Assembly (NCBI RefSeq): GCF_002094855.1
Contig: NZ_ARYN01000013.1
Span: 62,001-126,000, forward strand
DNA: 64,000 bases
Source: Zunongwangia atlantica 22II14-10F7
GTDB taxonomy: Bacteria > Bacteroidota > Bacteroidia > Flavobacteriales > Flavobacteriaceae
Direction of reading: 5' to 3'
The position numbers and the translations under genes were made by a program. The notes under the pieces are model-generated. The model worked only from the letters and a program-made list of their open reading frames with translations, was not told the DNA's origin and ran no database searches. Below are positions 17,536-26,119 of this stretch, in pieces. Position 1 is the first letter of the stretch. Every line of letters starts with the position of its first letter.

Positions 17536-17950
17536 ATAGGTATTGTTTTACAAATGTTCTACAAAAATCCTTAATCTCGATCCTAATATTTTCAAAAGCA
17601 TCGTGAATTTGTCGATTATTACCTTTTACTGCAGCAGGATCTTTAAAATGCTGATGGATCATAACGGCTTTAGATGTAGAAAAGTAAGGACAATGCTCCT
17701 TAGCATGATCACAAACACTTATTATAAAGTCAAAATCTACATTTTTGTATTCTTCTATTAGATTACTGGTATGCTCTTTAATATTTATGCCATCTTCCTG
17801 CATTGTTGCGATTGCACGAGGGTTAACGCCATGTTTTTCTATACCTGCGCTATAGATATTGGCCTTTTTAAATGCAAAATATTTTAAATATCCGTGAGCA
17901 ATCTGGCTACGGCATGAGTTTCCTGTACAAATCACAAGAATGTTTTTCAT
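17534..17950 (-). CDS. arsC: Arsenate reductase, thioredoxin-coupled (low-MW phosphatase fold)
   Basis: The 138-residue protein carries the phosphatase loop CTGNSCRS (Cys 8, Arg 14) and a second cysteine pair Cys 80 and Cys 87 (CDHAKEHC). This set, Cys-10/82/89 in the Staphylococcus plasmid enzyme shifted by two, is diagnostic of thioredoxin-linked arsenate reductases: Cys 8 attacks arsenate and the other two relay the disulfide. No arsenite exporter or ArsR gene lies beside it, so arsenite export must be encoded elsewhere. The stop is 4 bases from the shared terminator. Confidence 0.9.
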   Translation of the reverse strand: MKNILVICTGNSCRSQIAHGYLKYFAFKKANIYSAGIEKHGVNPRAIATMQEDGINIKEHTSNLIEEYKNVDFDFIISVCDHAKEHCPYFSTSKAVMIHQHFKDPAAVKGNNRQIHDAFENIRIEIKDFCRTFVKQYL

Positions 17951-18075
17951 AAGCCTACTTTTTACGATAAAGCTTCAGCAATTACAAGACTGAAAAAACG
18001 ATAAAAAAATCGCGAATATCGCTAAAATACTAAGCTAAGATAGATTTCCTGTTTCCGTAGTGTTAAGCATTTAGG

Positions 18076-18465
18076 CTATTTTAGAAAAACTTTATCTACA
18101 GGTTCCCAAAGTTCTATTTTATTCCCTTCAGCATCTAAAATCCACCCAAATTTCCCATAATCATAACTTTCTGGCTCTCCCACCACGGTAACTCCTTCAG
18201 CTTTTAATGTTTCTAAAAGTTCATCTAAATTTTCAACCCTAAAATTCATCATAAATTGCTTTTTAGACGGCTCAAAATAGCTGGTTTCTTTATCCATTGG
18301 GCTCCATTGGGTAGAGCAATCTTTCCCTTCTTTATCTTTCCACCAAAATGTACATCCATAATTATCGGTATCTAAACCTAGATGCTTTTTATACCATGAT
18401 TTTGCTGCATCGGGATCTTCAGACTTAAAAAAGATACCGCCAATTCCTGTTACCCTGTTTTTCAT
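18076..18465 (-). CDS. VOC (glyoxalase/bleomycin resistance) family protein
   Basis: This 129-residue protein shows the paired beta-alpha-beta-beta-beta modules of the vicinal oxygen chelate fold: GIGGIFFKSEDPDAAKSWYKKHLGL at the start and FRVENLDELLETLKAEGVTV with GKFGWILDAEGNKIELWEP at the end. The last Glu of KIELWEP is the usual metal ligand. Members include glyoxalases and dioxygenases; the substrate here is unknown. Monocistronic. Confidence 0.85.
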   Translation of the reverse strand: MKNRVTGIGGIFFKSEDPDAAKSWYKKHLGLDTDNYGCTFWWKDKEGKDCSTQWSPMDKETSYFEPSKKQFMMNFRVENLDELLETLKAEGVTVVGEPESYDYGKFGWILDAEGNKIELWEPVDKVFLK

Positions 18466-18580
18466 AATTTCTGAATTAATTTTAGTAGCTATTTTGAATT
18501 TGGATGAAAACTGATGATCTCTAAGATATTAAATAGTTCTATAACCTGAAGAATTAGTAAAAAATATAAAACAGCAGAAA

Positions 18581-18621
18581 TAAAAAAGCTGCCTGAAAAT
18601 ATCGAATTTCGCAGGCAGCTT
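18581..18621 (-). terminator. Intrinsic terminator of the hydroxyacid dehydrogenase gene
   Basis: On the minus strand AGCTGCCTG (18620-18612) pairs perfectly with CAGGCAGCT (18595-18587) around a 16-base loop and is followed by a T run (18586-18582). It begins 24 bases past the stop codon of the gene ending at 18645. Confidence 0.8.
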
Positions 18622-18644
18622 TCTTAAAATTTATGTGATTTGGC

Positions 18645-19622
18645 TTATTCTTCGCCTTTACCAAATTGCTTAATAATTTTATTGGCAATTACCGTGGCTA
18701 ACTTTTCGTGCGACTCTACCGTCCAACCAGCCACATGCGGACTCAAAATTGTATTGGGCATAAACATAAGTTCACGCATTGCTTCAGGTAAAGGTTCTGC
18801 CGCACTTACCGCTACGTTTTTCTTGTTAGCAAATAAACTTTCGAAAGAAGATTTTTCGTATTCTAAAACGTCTAATCCTGCACCTAAAACCTGTCCAGAT
18901 CTTAAGGCATGTACTAAATCTTCAGTCACAACATTTTTACCACGTGCGGTATTAATAAACCAAAATGGTTTTGCGAAAGATTTTATAAATTCTTCATTTA
19001 CCATTTTATCTGTCTTTTCTGTCCACGGGGTATGCAAACTCACTACATCACATTTTTTAGTGAATTCTTCCCAATCTACCTGAGTGGCATTACTATCGTC
19101 TACATCGTCTTTAATATCGTAACAAAGTACTTCTACATCAAAACCTCTTAGTTTTTTAGCAAAAGCCTTCCCCATATTACCGTAGCCAATAATCCCTACG
19201 GTTTTTCCATCAAGCTCGATCCCGCGATTATCTTCACGATTCCAAAGTCCTTCTCTAACTTCTCTATCAGCTTTATTTAATTTATTAAAAAGGGACAGCA
19301 ACATACCTAAGGTATGCTCTCCTACAGCATTTCTATTACCTTCTGGAGCCGAGAATAATTTAACACCGCGTTCTTTTGCATAATCCACATCTATATTCTC
19401 TAAACCGGCACCAACTCTCGCAATAAACTTAAGGTTTGGGGCAGCATCTAGAAAATCTTTATCGATAGTATATCTACTTCTTATTACAATTCCATCATAT
19501 AAATGCTGATTTTGTAAAGTTTCTTCCCTGCTTTGTGTAAATCCTTCGATATTGTGATGCCCTGCATCTGCCAATAACTCAATCAACTTAGAGTGATTCG
19601 TATCGGCGTGTAAAATGATCAT
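18645..19622 (-). CDS. D-2-hydroxyacid dehydrogenase (phosphoglycerate dehydrogenase-like)
   Basis: The 325-residue enzyme has the NAD-binding Rossmann loop GIIGYGNMG (143-151), the catalytic Arg in NTARGKNV, and the His in SPHVAGWT. Family members reduce 2-keto acids or oxidise 3-phosphoglycerate. It lacks the C-terminal ACT domain of classical SerA and is not next to serC, so the substrate is uncertain. A 4-base overlap links it to a small upstream frame of doubtful reality. Confidence 0.88.
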   Translation of the reverse strand: MIILHADTNHSKLIELLADAGHHNIEGFTQSREETLQNQHLYDGIVIRSRYTIDKDFLDAAPNLKFIARVGAGLENIDVDYAKERGVKLFSAPEGNRNAVGEHTLGMLLSLFNKLNKADREVREGLWNREDNRGIELDGKTVGIIGYGNMGKAFAKKLRGFDVEVLCYDIKDDVDDSNATQVDWEEFTKKCDVVSLHTPWTEKTDKMVNEEFIKSFAKPFWFINTARGKNVVTEDLVHALRSGQVLGAGLDVLEYEKSSFESLFANKKNVAVSAAEPLPEAMRELMFMPNTILSPHVAGWTVESHEKLATVIANKIIKQFGKGEE

Positions 19623-19828
19623 TTTAATCTATTTTTATTAATATATAATTCGTGATTTATGGTTTGAACGCACAAATCCTTTACCCAGTTAAGCTTAGAA
19701 AACCAGATACCTTTCTGTTCCATATTTATTCTGAAAAAGATATAATCTGAATTTATAGCAAATTTATCCGAAGAAAAAGAGGATAAACCGCCTTCTAAAT
19801 TTAATTGTTGAAAAGTGAAAAGTGTCAT
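19619..19828 (-). CDS. Doubtful small ORF upstream of the hydroxyacid dehydrogenase
   Basis: A 69-codon frame runs from ATG 19828 and its stop overlaps the dehydrogenase start (ATGA). The predicted peptide has mixed polar and aromatic content with no signal, membrane segment or recognisable domain. The overlap suggests coupling, but the composition is not clearly coding and the same stretch may simply be the leader of the dehydrogenase gene. Listed because it occupies most of the 275-base gap. Confidence 0.25.
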   Translation of the reverse strand: MTLFTFQQLNLEGGLSSFSSDKFAINSDYIFFRINMEQKGIWFSKLNWVKDLCVQTINHELYINKNRLK

Positions 19829-19897
19829 ATTCAACCGCTACAATAGCTAACAAATTTAAGCAAAGCTGAGAATATGAAGAAGAAATAAAGGATTTTC

Positions 19898-21253
19898 TTA
19901 GAAGCCTAATATCGCTTTTGCGATTAAAAAATAGGTAAGAATCCCAAAAACATCATTACTGGTTGTAATAAACGGCCCGGTGGCCACAGCAGGATCGATA
20001 TTATTTTTATCTAAAACTATTGGAATTACTGTACCAATCATGGCCGCTAACAAGATTACAGATATCAACGCCACACAAACACTTAAAGACTCTGTATACG
20101 TAGTTTCAAACCAAACACTGCTTATTATAAATACGATAATTGCAATCGAGACTCCGTTTACCAATGCCAGTGAAGTTTCTTTAAGCAGGCGCTTTGCAAT
20201 GATATTTCCTTTTAAACTTCCGTTAGCTAATCCCTGTACAACAATGGCACTAGATTGCACGCCAACATTCCCTGCAGTTGCCTGAATTAGCGGAACAAAA
20301 AGCAGTAATTTAGGGAAAACCGTCATCGTTTCCTGAAAACCACCAATAATCCCAGCTGCTCCCAAACCACCAAACATACCTATTAAAAGCCAAGGTAATC
20401 TTGCGCGGGTTTGTTTAAAAATATTATCATCAGCTTCTACACCTTCAGAGATACCAGCCGCCATTTGGTAATCACGCTCGGCTTCCTCTTTAATAAAATC
20501 TACAATATCATCGATGGTAACTCTACCTACCAGTCTTCCCATCTCGTCGATAACTGGTATCGCTTCCAAATCGTATTTCTGCATGATTCTGGCCACATCT
20601 TCGCCATCGGTATGCACACTTACATAATCTACATTTGGGATATAGATATCTCGAATATTCTCGTTGCTTGCCGCGGTAAGTAAATCTTTTAGAGACAGCC
20701 TTCCTTTTAATCTGTTTTTATCGTCTACAACGTAAATAGAGTGCACGCGGGTTACATTTTCTGCTTGTGCACGCATCTCGGTCATACAACCGGTAACACT
20801 CCAGTTTTCGTTAACTTTTACCAGCTCTTTTGCCATTAGACCACCGGCAGAATCTTCAGGATAACGTAAAAGTTCTACGATATCTTCAGCATGTTGCTCG
20901 TCCTGAATTTCAGAAATTACCTGCTTCTGCAACTCGGGCGAAAGCTCGTTCATAATATCTGCCGCATCATCGGTATCCATTTCTACCAACTCGTCTGCAA
21001 TTTCTTTAGCAGACAGCGTTTCTAAAATGCGCTCTCTAACCCCTTCTTCAAGCTCCATAAGAGCTTCTGAAGTTTTTTCGCTATCAAGAAGTTTTACTAA
21101 GTAAGTTGCTTCGTCTAAACTAAGCTCGGTGATAATTTCAGCAATATCAGCATGGTGAACATCATCTAAGTGCAATAACAATTCTTCATCATTCTTTTGC
21201 TCGATGAGGAATTGAATTTTTTCAATTAGTTCGTTGCTAATTTGAAACTGCAT
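19898..21253 (-). CDS. mgtE: Magnesium transporter MgtE
   Basis: From ATG 21253 the protein has 451 residues. It has the three MgtE parts in order: an acidic N domain (residues 10-130, rich in Glu and Leu), two CBS domains (about 135-255; [20 protein letters not shown] and [21 protein letters not shown]), and five membrane helices from about 285 to the end, with the pore segment AGNVGVQSS. It imports Mg2+ across the inner membrane, with the N and CBS domains closing the pore when cytosolic Mg2+ is high. The start overlaps the rsmA stop by 17 bases; the TTG at 21262 is less likely. Confidence 0.94.
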   Translation of the reverse strand: MQFQISNELIEKIQFLIEQKNDEELLLHLDDVHHADIAEIITELSLDEATYLVKLLDSEKTSEALMELEEGVRERILETLSAKEIADELVEMDTDDAADIMNELSPELQKQVISEIQDEQHAEDIVELLRYPEDSAGGLMAKELVKVNENWSVTGCMTEMRAQAENVTRVHSIYVVDDKNRLKGRLSLKDLLTAASNENIRDIYIPNVDYVSVHTDGEDVARIMQKYDLEAIPVIDEMGRLVGRVTIDDIVDFIKEEAERDYQMAAGISEGVEADDNIFKQTRARLPWLLIGMFGGLGAAGIIGGFQETMTVFPKLLLFVPLIQATAGNVGVQSSAIVVQGLANGSLKGNIIAKRLLKETSLALVNGVSIAIIVFIISSVWFETTYTESLSVCVALISVILLAAMIGTVIPIVLDKNNIDPAVATGPFITTSNDVFGILTYFLIAKAILGF

Positions 21254-22076
21254 AAGGCTCAATTTTTAAGGTCAGTGAAATAAAATCCTGAGTGCTGAGC
21301 TGCTCTGGCCGCTTGCCAAAGATAGCATCTTCCCTTAAAGTATCAGGTAAATTAAGACTTTTTAAACTATTTCTTAAGGTTTTGCGCCGTTGCTGAAATG
21401 CGGTTTTAACAATTCTGAAAAATAAGGCCTCATTGCAAGGTAAATGATAGTCTTTTTTACGAGTTAATCGTAACACACCACTATCTACTTTTGGAGGCGG
21501 ATTAAATACTGAAGGCGGTACGGTAAATAGATATTCAGCATCATAAAAAGCCTGAGTTAAAACTGAAAGTATCCCATAGGTTTTACTCCCCTCTTTTTCA
21601 CAAATTCGCTGTGCCACCTCTTTTTGAAACATCCCTGAAAATTCTGGAATCTGATCTCGCATTTCTAAGGCTTTAAAAACTATTTGCGACGAAATATTAT
21701 ACGGGAAATTACCCGTTACTGCAAAAGGCTTGTCCCCAAAAACCTGAGTGAGATCGTATTTTAAAAAGTCCTGTTCGTGAACTCTGCCATGCAACTTTAA
21801 GTAATTGGCATTTAGATATTCTACACTTTCAGTATCAATTTCTACAACATGAACTTCAGTGTCTTTTTCGAGCAAGAATTTGGTTAAAACGCCCATCCCG
21901 GGGCCTATTTCCAAAACATAATCATAGCCAGAAAGCGACAAAGTATCACCAATTTTTTTGGCAATATTCTCGTCTTTAAGAAAGTGTTGCCCAAGATGCT
22001 TTTTTGCTCTAACCTGGCCACTTTGATCTTCTTGGCGGGATGGCTTATAATTTTTCTTAAATTTCTTCTTGCTCAT
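21237..22076 (-). CDS. rsmA: 16S rRNA (adenine1518/1519-N6)-dimethyltransferase
   Basis: The 279-residue protein has the KsgA/RsmA signature: [19 protein letters not shown] (entry loop), the SAM motif [12 protein letters not shown], and the catalytic motif [11 protein letters not shown]. It dimethylates two adjacent adenines in helix 45 of 16S rRNA late in 30S assembly. A basic N-terminal extension of about 20 residues ([13 protein letters not shown]) precedes the fold. Its 3' end overlaps mgtE, an unusual pairing that is common in Flavobacteriaceae as far as I recall. Confidence 0.95.
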   Translation of the reverse strand: MSKKKFKKNYKPSRQEDQSGQVRAKKHLGQHFLKDENIAKKIGDTLSLSGYDYVLEIGPGMGVLTKFLLEKDTEVHVVEIDTESVEYLNANYLKLHGRVHEQDFLKYDLTQVFGDKPFAVTGNFPYNISSQIVFKALEMRDQIPEFSGMFQKEVAQRICEKEGSKTYGILSVLTQAFYDAEYLFTVPPSVFNPPPKVDSGVLRLTRKKDYHLPCNEALFFRIVKTAFQQRRKTLRNSLKSLNLPDTLREDAIFGKRPEQLSTQDFISLTLKIEPYAVSN

Positions 22077-22097
22077 ATTGTTTGTTTTTAGAACAAA

Positions 22098-22406
22098 TTA
22101 TTGCTGATCCATCACCTGAAGTTCTGTAGAAAACTCTACAATCTTACCTTTAAAAACTGAAGTTTTAGCAATCATTGCTGCATGATCTTCTACATAAAAT
22201 GTTTTTAGATAGGCCATACTTTCAGCGGTGTATTGTACAGAATAGGTAATCCCGCCCATTGGCTCTTTGCTAAGCACTTTAGTCATTAAAGCATTGGTAA
22301 ATTTACCAGTATCCAGCATTGCAGGAATATATTCGGCTTTCATCCACTTTAGCCACTCGTCGTGCACTTCTTCCTGAACGTTTGTTGTCACGTTATAAAT
22401 AACCAT
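22098..22406 (-). CDS. DUF4286 family protein
   Basis: This 102-residue protein matches the DUF4286 pattern: an opening strand MVIYNVTTNV, the helix HDEWLKWMKAEYIPAML, and a second half with GGITYSVQYTAES followed by LKTFY. The fold is probably a ferredoxin-like dimeric alpha-beta barrel. Function is unknown. It lies 21 bases upstream of rsmA and is probably co-transcribed. Confidence 0.85.
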   Translation of the reverse strand: MVIYNVTTNVQEEVHDEWLKWMKAEYIPAMLDTGKFTNALMTKVLSKEPMGGITYSVQYTAESMAYLKTFYVEDHAAMIAKTSVFKGKIVEFSTELQVMDQQ

Positions 22407-22519
22407 TTTCTAAAATTTAATCCTGAATTTGCAAAAGTACGAATCAAAAACCTTGATACAAGCCAATAAGTTGCGAAACCTAAAAGCCATTAATGCTTAA
22501 TTTCAATATTAGTTAAAAT

Positions 22520-22951
22520 TTAATGCTTTTTATTCCGAAGAAAAGAAACTAAAAAATTTAAAGGAAATAGTATTTGTGCTGCGATGGTAACAGCTGCTGT
22601 AAAAAGCATAAGCAACATTAGAGTTTGCTTAAAAGCATAATCGATCTCTAAATTTTCAACATCATCATAAAAAACTAACAATATCAATAATCCAAAAATG
22701 CTTATAAAAACATGGTAAGCCGTCATCCAGCTAATCAATTCCCTGTTAAATTTATCCATTAGCCAATATCCTAAACCAAATAATGCAAAAAATATGACAA
22801 TGAGTCCCGCAAAAAACAAGTGATTAATCACGAAATAAGTAGCATGAATATTTAATACCGCAGAATGTTCTTTATTGAACAAACCATACATAAAGACAAA
22901 TGGAATAAGCACCCAGAAAAGTTTATAGGATTTTTCGAGAAGTAATTTCAT
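22520..22951 (-). CDS. Four-helix membrane protein with a cytochrome oxidase subunit I-like segment
   Basis: The 143-residue protein has four predicted membrane helices (about 10-25, 35-60, 72-92, 107-135). The second, reading IHATYFVINHLFFAGLIVIF, resembles the late helix of haem-copper oxidase subunit I (D.TYYVVAHFHYVL), with the TYFV core and one His kept. No other oxidase feature is present and the chain is far too short to be an oxidase. Function unknown. Its start overlaps the stop of the TPR gene by 4 bases (ATGA), so the pair is coupled. Confidence 0.7.
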   Translation of the reverse strand: MKLLLEKSYKLFWVLIPFVFMYGLFNKEHSAVLNIHATYFVINHLFFAGLIVIFFALFGLGYWLMDKFNRELISWMTAYHVFISIFGLLILLVFYDDVENLEIDYAFKQTLMLLMLFTAAVTIAAQILFPLNFLVSFLRNKKH

Positions 22952-24732
22952 TCTATTTCGTCGCCTCTAAGCGATCTGTATTTTTTTCGAGATTCGATAA
23001 AATAAATACTATCCTCGAAATTAAACAATATCTTTTCGTAGTATTGCTGGGCTTTTTCAGGAAGATTTAGCATGTTGCTATACATTTCTGCCAGATTCCA
23101 GGCCGCATTATCTGCTAATAAATCCTGCCCAAAATTATCCAATATCGCCAAATAATTTTCTTCAGCTAAAAGATATTGCGCTTGTAACTCGTATAACTGC
23201 GCCTGTTTAAAAAGGGCTTCATCTTCAATTTTCTCGCCTTTATGCTCGGTTAATAATTCTGATAACTCTGCTATAGCCTGTTCATTTTTTCCCTGGAAAG
23301 CCAATAAATCTGCATGTGCGTATTTTTTTAGCGCAACCTGGGTAGAATCCTCTAAAGTATTATCGTTTATCATTAAACTAAGCTCCATCGCATCGTTTGC
23401 GATTAACTGCGAAGTTGATTTTTTTAAAACATCAAGCTGAGTTTGTGCCCATTCGAAATCACCTTTATAATAGCTGGTTTTGGCTACTTTAAATTGCGCA
23501 TCCTGAGCAATTTTGTCGTTTTTCACCATCTTTTGCACCTGCGTGTAGGTGATAAGCGCTTCATTAAATTTTTCCTGAAGTACTAAAACATCGGCAATTG
23601 CCATTTTAATTCGGGCTTTCTCGTATTCATTAATAGCCTTATCTAATAAATTTTTCAGCAAATTTTCAGCTTCGATCACTTTATTAGATTTAAAGGCCAA
23701 AAATTGTCCAAAATCGATTTGTAGCGGAATGGTTTCTCCAGCGTTTTTATATTCTGCAATAACACTGCGGAAGTTTTTTTCTATTTCTGGATACTCTGAA
23801 GTTGTTGCGGTAGCTACATCCAAACTTAATTTTAGCTGTTTTGCGCGTAATTTTAAATTTGGCGGAGCTTCTTCAATTATAAAATTGGTGACTTCCTTAG
23901 CCGCTTCAAGATCTTCTGCTCTTTTTGCTGCGTAAGCCAAATTCATTATTCGGTTTAAATTTGGCACTTCAGCTCTTCTAAAAATTGCTTTTTCCTGAAC
24001 TAGTGCTTTGCTATATTCTTTTTGCTGAATATACAGCCAGCTTAGCATTTCATTATAAAAAGGATCTGGATTGGTTTGAAGGCGCTTTAAAAGTGTAGTT
24101 CTTAATAAAACATTAGCTTCGGCAGAAGCATCTTCAGTAATAAATTCTCCAAATTCACGATTGGCATAAGGAAAATATTTTTCGTCTTTAATTACAAGAT
24201 CCAGGTAACTTTCAAACATTTGTTGAAGCTCACCCTGTTCTCCATAAAGCCTGGCCAACTTAAGTTCTAAACCGGCATTTGGCATAATTTCGTTGGCTTT
24301 TTTATAAGCTGTAGCAGCGTATTCTAATAAATTAATATTCTCGAATTTTAAGCCTACGCTAAATGCCTGTCGTGGTTCGGTTTCTATAACTGCCAGTGCT
24401 TTTTGGTAATATTCTTCAGCTTTAGCTTCATTTCTTTGCAAAGCAAAATTATGCCCAATATCAATTAAAAAAGTTGAGTTTTGTGGCGAATCTTCTAATT
24501 GCCGCATAAGCATTTCTTCCGCCTTATCAAATCGTTCTAACTGTTGTAAAGAACTAACTACACCATTAAAAGCACGCGGATTATTACTTTGCTGCTCTAA
24601 TGTTTTTTGATAATAAGACAAAGCTTTTTCGTACTCTCCTTTATCAAAAAAGTTTTGGGCCAGTTGTAAGGATTGTGCGTTTACTTGTAGCGAAAAAAGA
24701 AAAACTGATATGAATAAAATAAAAAAGCGCAT
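22948..24732 (-). CDS. Periplasmic TPR-repeat protein
   Basis: From ATG 24732 (594 residues) it begins with the signal peptide MRFFILFISVFLFSLQVNAQ and is then almost all tetratricopeptide repeats: AQNFFDKGEYEKALSYYQKT, FNGVVSSLQQLERFDKAEEM and KAEEYYQKALAVIE at the start, and QAQYLLAEENYLAILDNFGQ with PEKAQQYYEKILFNFED at the end. Such proteins act as assembly scaffolds in the envelope; the partner is unknown. The upstream TTG 24762 adds ten residues unlikely to be real. The start codon lies inside a hairpin described at 24723-24759. Confidence 0.82.
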   Translation of the reverse strand: MRFFILFISVFLFSLQVNAQSLQLAQNFFDKGEYEKALSYYQKTLEQQSNNPRAFNGVVSSLQQLERFDKAEEMLMRQLEDSPQNSTFLIDIGHNFALQRNEAKAEEYYQKALAVIETEPRQAFSVGLKFENINLLEYAATAYKKANEIMPNAGLELKLARLYGEQGELQQMFESYLDLVIKDEKYFPYANREFGEFITEDASAEANVLLRTTLLKRLQTNPDPFYNEMLSWLYIQQKEYSKALVQEKAIFRRAEVPNLNRIMNLAYAAKRAEDLEAAKEVTNFIIEEAPPNLKLRAKQLKLSLDVATATTSEYPEIEKNFRSVIAEYKNAGETIPLQIDFGQFLAFKSNKVIEAENLLKNLLDKAINEYEKARIKMAIADVLVLQEKFNEALITYTQVQKMVKNDKIAQDAQFKVAKTSYYKGDFEWAQTQLDVLKKSTSQLIANDAMELSLMINDNTLEDSTQVALKKYAHADLLAFQGKNEQAIAELSELLTEHKGEKIEDEALFKQAQLYELQAQYLLAEENYLAILDNFGQDLLADNAAWNLAEMYSNMLNLPEKAQQYYEKILFNFEDSIYFIESRKKYRSLRGDEIE

Positions 24733-24759
24733 ATTGTAAATATAACAAAATGCGCTTTT
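24723..24759 (-). promoter_or_regulatory. Terminator-like hairpin covering the TPR gene start codon
   Basis: On the minus strand AAAAGCGCAT (24759-24750) pairs perfectly with ATGCGCTTTT (24732-24723) around a 17-base loop, followed by more T. It starts 20 bases past the serS stop, so it resembles the serS terminator. Yet the 3' arm is itself the start of the TPR gene (ATG CGC TTT TTT, Met-Arg-Phe-Phe), so the start codon would be buried in the stem. Confidence 0.6.
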
Positions 24760-24779
24760 CAATAATGATAATTAACTGG

Positions 24780-26051
24780 TTAATCGATCATATCGAAACC
24801 TGTGTAAGGCACAAGCACCTCTGGAATTTTAATTCCGTTTTCTGTCTGGTAATTTTCTAAGATTCCGGCTAAAACTCTAGGTAACGCCAAAGCACTTCCG
24901 TTAAGTGTATGTACCAACTCTTTTTTACCTTCCTTATTTTTATAACGTAATTTTAAACGGTTTGCCTGAAAAGTTTCAAAATTTGAAACTGAACTAATTT
25001 CTAACCAACGATCCTGTGCGGTTGAAAACACCTCGAAATCGTAAGTTAAGGCAGAAGTAAATCCTAAATCACCACCACATAATCTTAAGATACGATAAGG
25101 TAATTTTAGATCTTTTAGCAATCCTTTTACGTGCTCTATCATTCCTTCTAAAGCAGCATAAGAATCTTCTGGCTTTTCAATTCTTACCAATTCTACTTTA
25201 TCAAACTGGTGTAAACGGTTTAAACCACGTACATGAGCTCCATAAGAACCAGCCTCTCTTCTAAAACAAGGTGTATAACCGGTACAGGCGATAGGAAAAT
25301 CTTTATCTATTAAAAGATTATCACGATACATATTGGTAATTGGCACCTCTGCAGTTGGGATCATATAAAGATCGTCTGCAGTGATGTGATACATTTGTCC
25401 TTCTTTATCTGGCAATTGCCCTGTACCATATCCAGAAGCTTCATTAACCATTAATGGCAATTGATATTCTGAATACCCCGCCTCTACCGCTTTATCTAAA
25501 AAGTAAGAAACTAAAGCACGTTGTAACCTTGCTCCTTTACCTTTATAAATAGGGAAACCAGCCCCGGTAACTTTATTTCCCAGCTCAAAATCGATAATAT
25601 CGTATTTTTTTGCCAGTTCCCAGTGTGGTAAAGAACCTTCAGCTAAGACAGGAATATCACCTTCTTTGTAAACTTCCTCGTTATCATCTTCAGAAGTTCC
25701 TGCCGGAACAACTTCGTTAGGAACATTAGGAATTGTATAAAGCAGTTTTTCTAAATCTGCGATTGTATTTGATAAAACCTCAGAATAATTCTTAGAATCC
25801 TCTTTTAGTTTTCCGGTTTTCTCTTTTAGAAGATTGGCTTTTTGATGCTCTCCATTTTTAAACATCAATCCAATTTGCTTAGAAAGCTTATTGGATTCGG
25901 CCAAAGTATCATCAAGTTTGGACTGAGTGGAGCGACGGGTTTCGTCTAAACTCAATACCTCATCAAAAATAGATTCAGCATCAAAATTTCTCTTCTTCAG
26001 CGCTGCGATATAAGCGTCTTTATGCTCTTTGATGTTGTTAACTTGTAACAT
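24780..26051 (-). CDS. serS: Seryl-tRNA synthetase
   Basis: The 423-residue class II synthetase has the N-terminal coiled-coil arm (residues 25-105) that contacts the long variable arm of tRNA-Ser, motif 2 with FRREAGSYG (about 262-270) and motif 3 GSALALPRVLAGILENYQ near the C terminus. It charges tRNA-Ser and also tRNA-Sec where present. Length is normal. A TAnnTTTG element lies 45-52 bases upstream, and a hairpin that could end its transcript overlaps the next gene. Confidence 0.96.
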   Translation of the reverse strand: MLQVNNIKEHKDAYIAALKKRNFDAESIFDEVLSLDETRRSTQSKLDDTLAESNKLSKQIGLMFKNGEHQKANLLKEKTGKLKEDSKNYSEVLSNTIADLEKLLYTIPNVPNEVVPAGTSEDDNEEVYKEGDIPVLAEGSLPHWELAKKYDIIDFELGNKVTGAGFPIYKGKGARLQRALVSYFLDKAVEAGYSEYQLPLMVNEASGYGTGQLPDKEGQMYHITADDLYMIPTAEVPITNMYRDNLLIDKDFPIACTGYTPCFRREAGSYGAHVRGLNRLHQFDKVELVRIEKPEDSYAALEGMIEHVKGLLKDLKLPYRILRLCGGDLGFTSALTYDFEVFSTAQDRWLEISSVSNFETFQANRLKLRYKNKEGKKELVHTLNGSALALPRVLAGILENYQTENGIKIPEVLVPYTGFDMID

Positions 26052-26095
26052 AAGGCCAATTAATTTTTATTGCCGTTAATAATAATTTGAAGCAG

Positions 26096-26103
26096 CAAAT
26101 GTA
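26096..26103 (-). promoter_or_regulatory. -7 promoter element of serS
   Basis: The minus strand reads TACATTTG here, a perfect TAnnTTTG match, 45 bases before the serS start codon. A -33 box was not evident. Confidence 0.4.
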
Positions 26104-26119
26104 ATAAAAGCAAGGCTAA

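Noticed and set aside
19619-19828. 69-codon frame taken as a confident gene
   Set aside because: Kept only as a low-confidence feature: no domain, odd composition and no homologue recognised.
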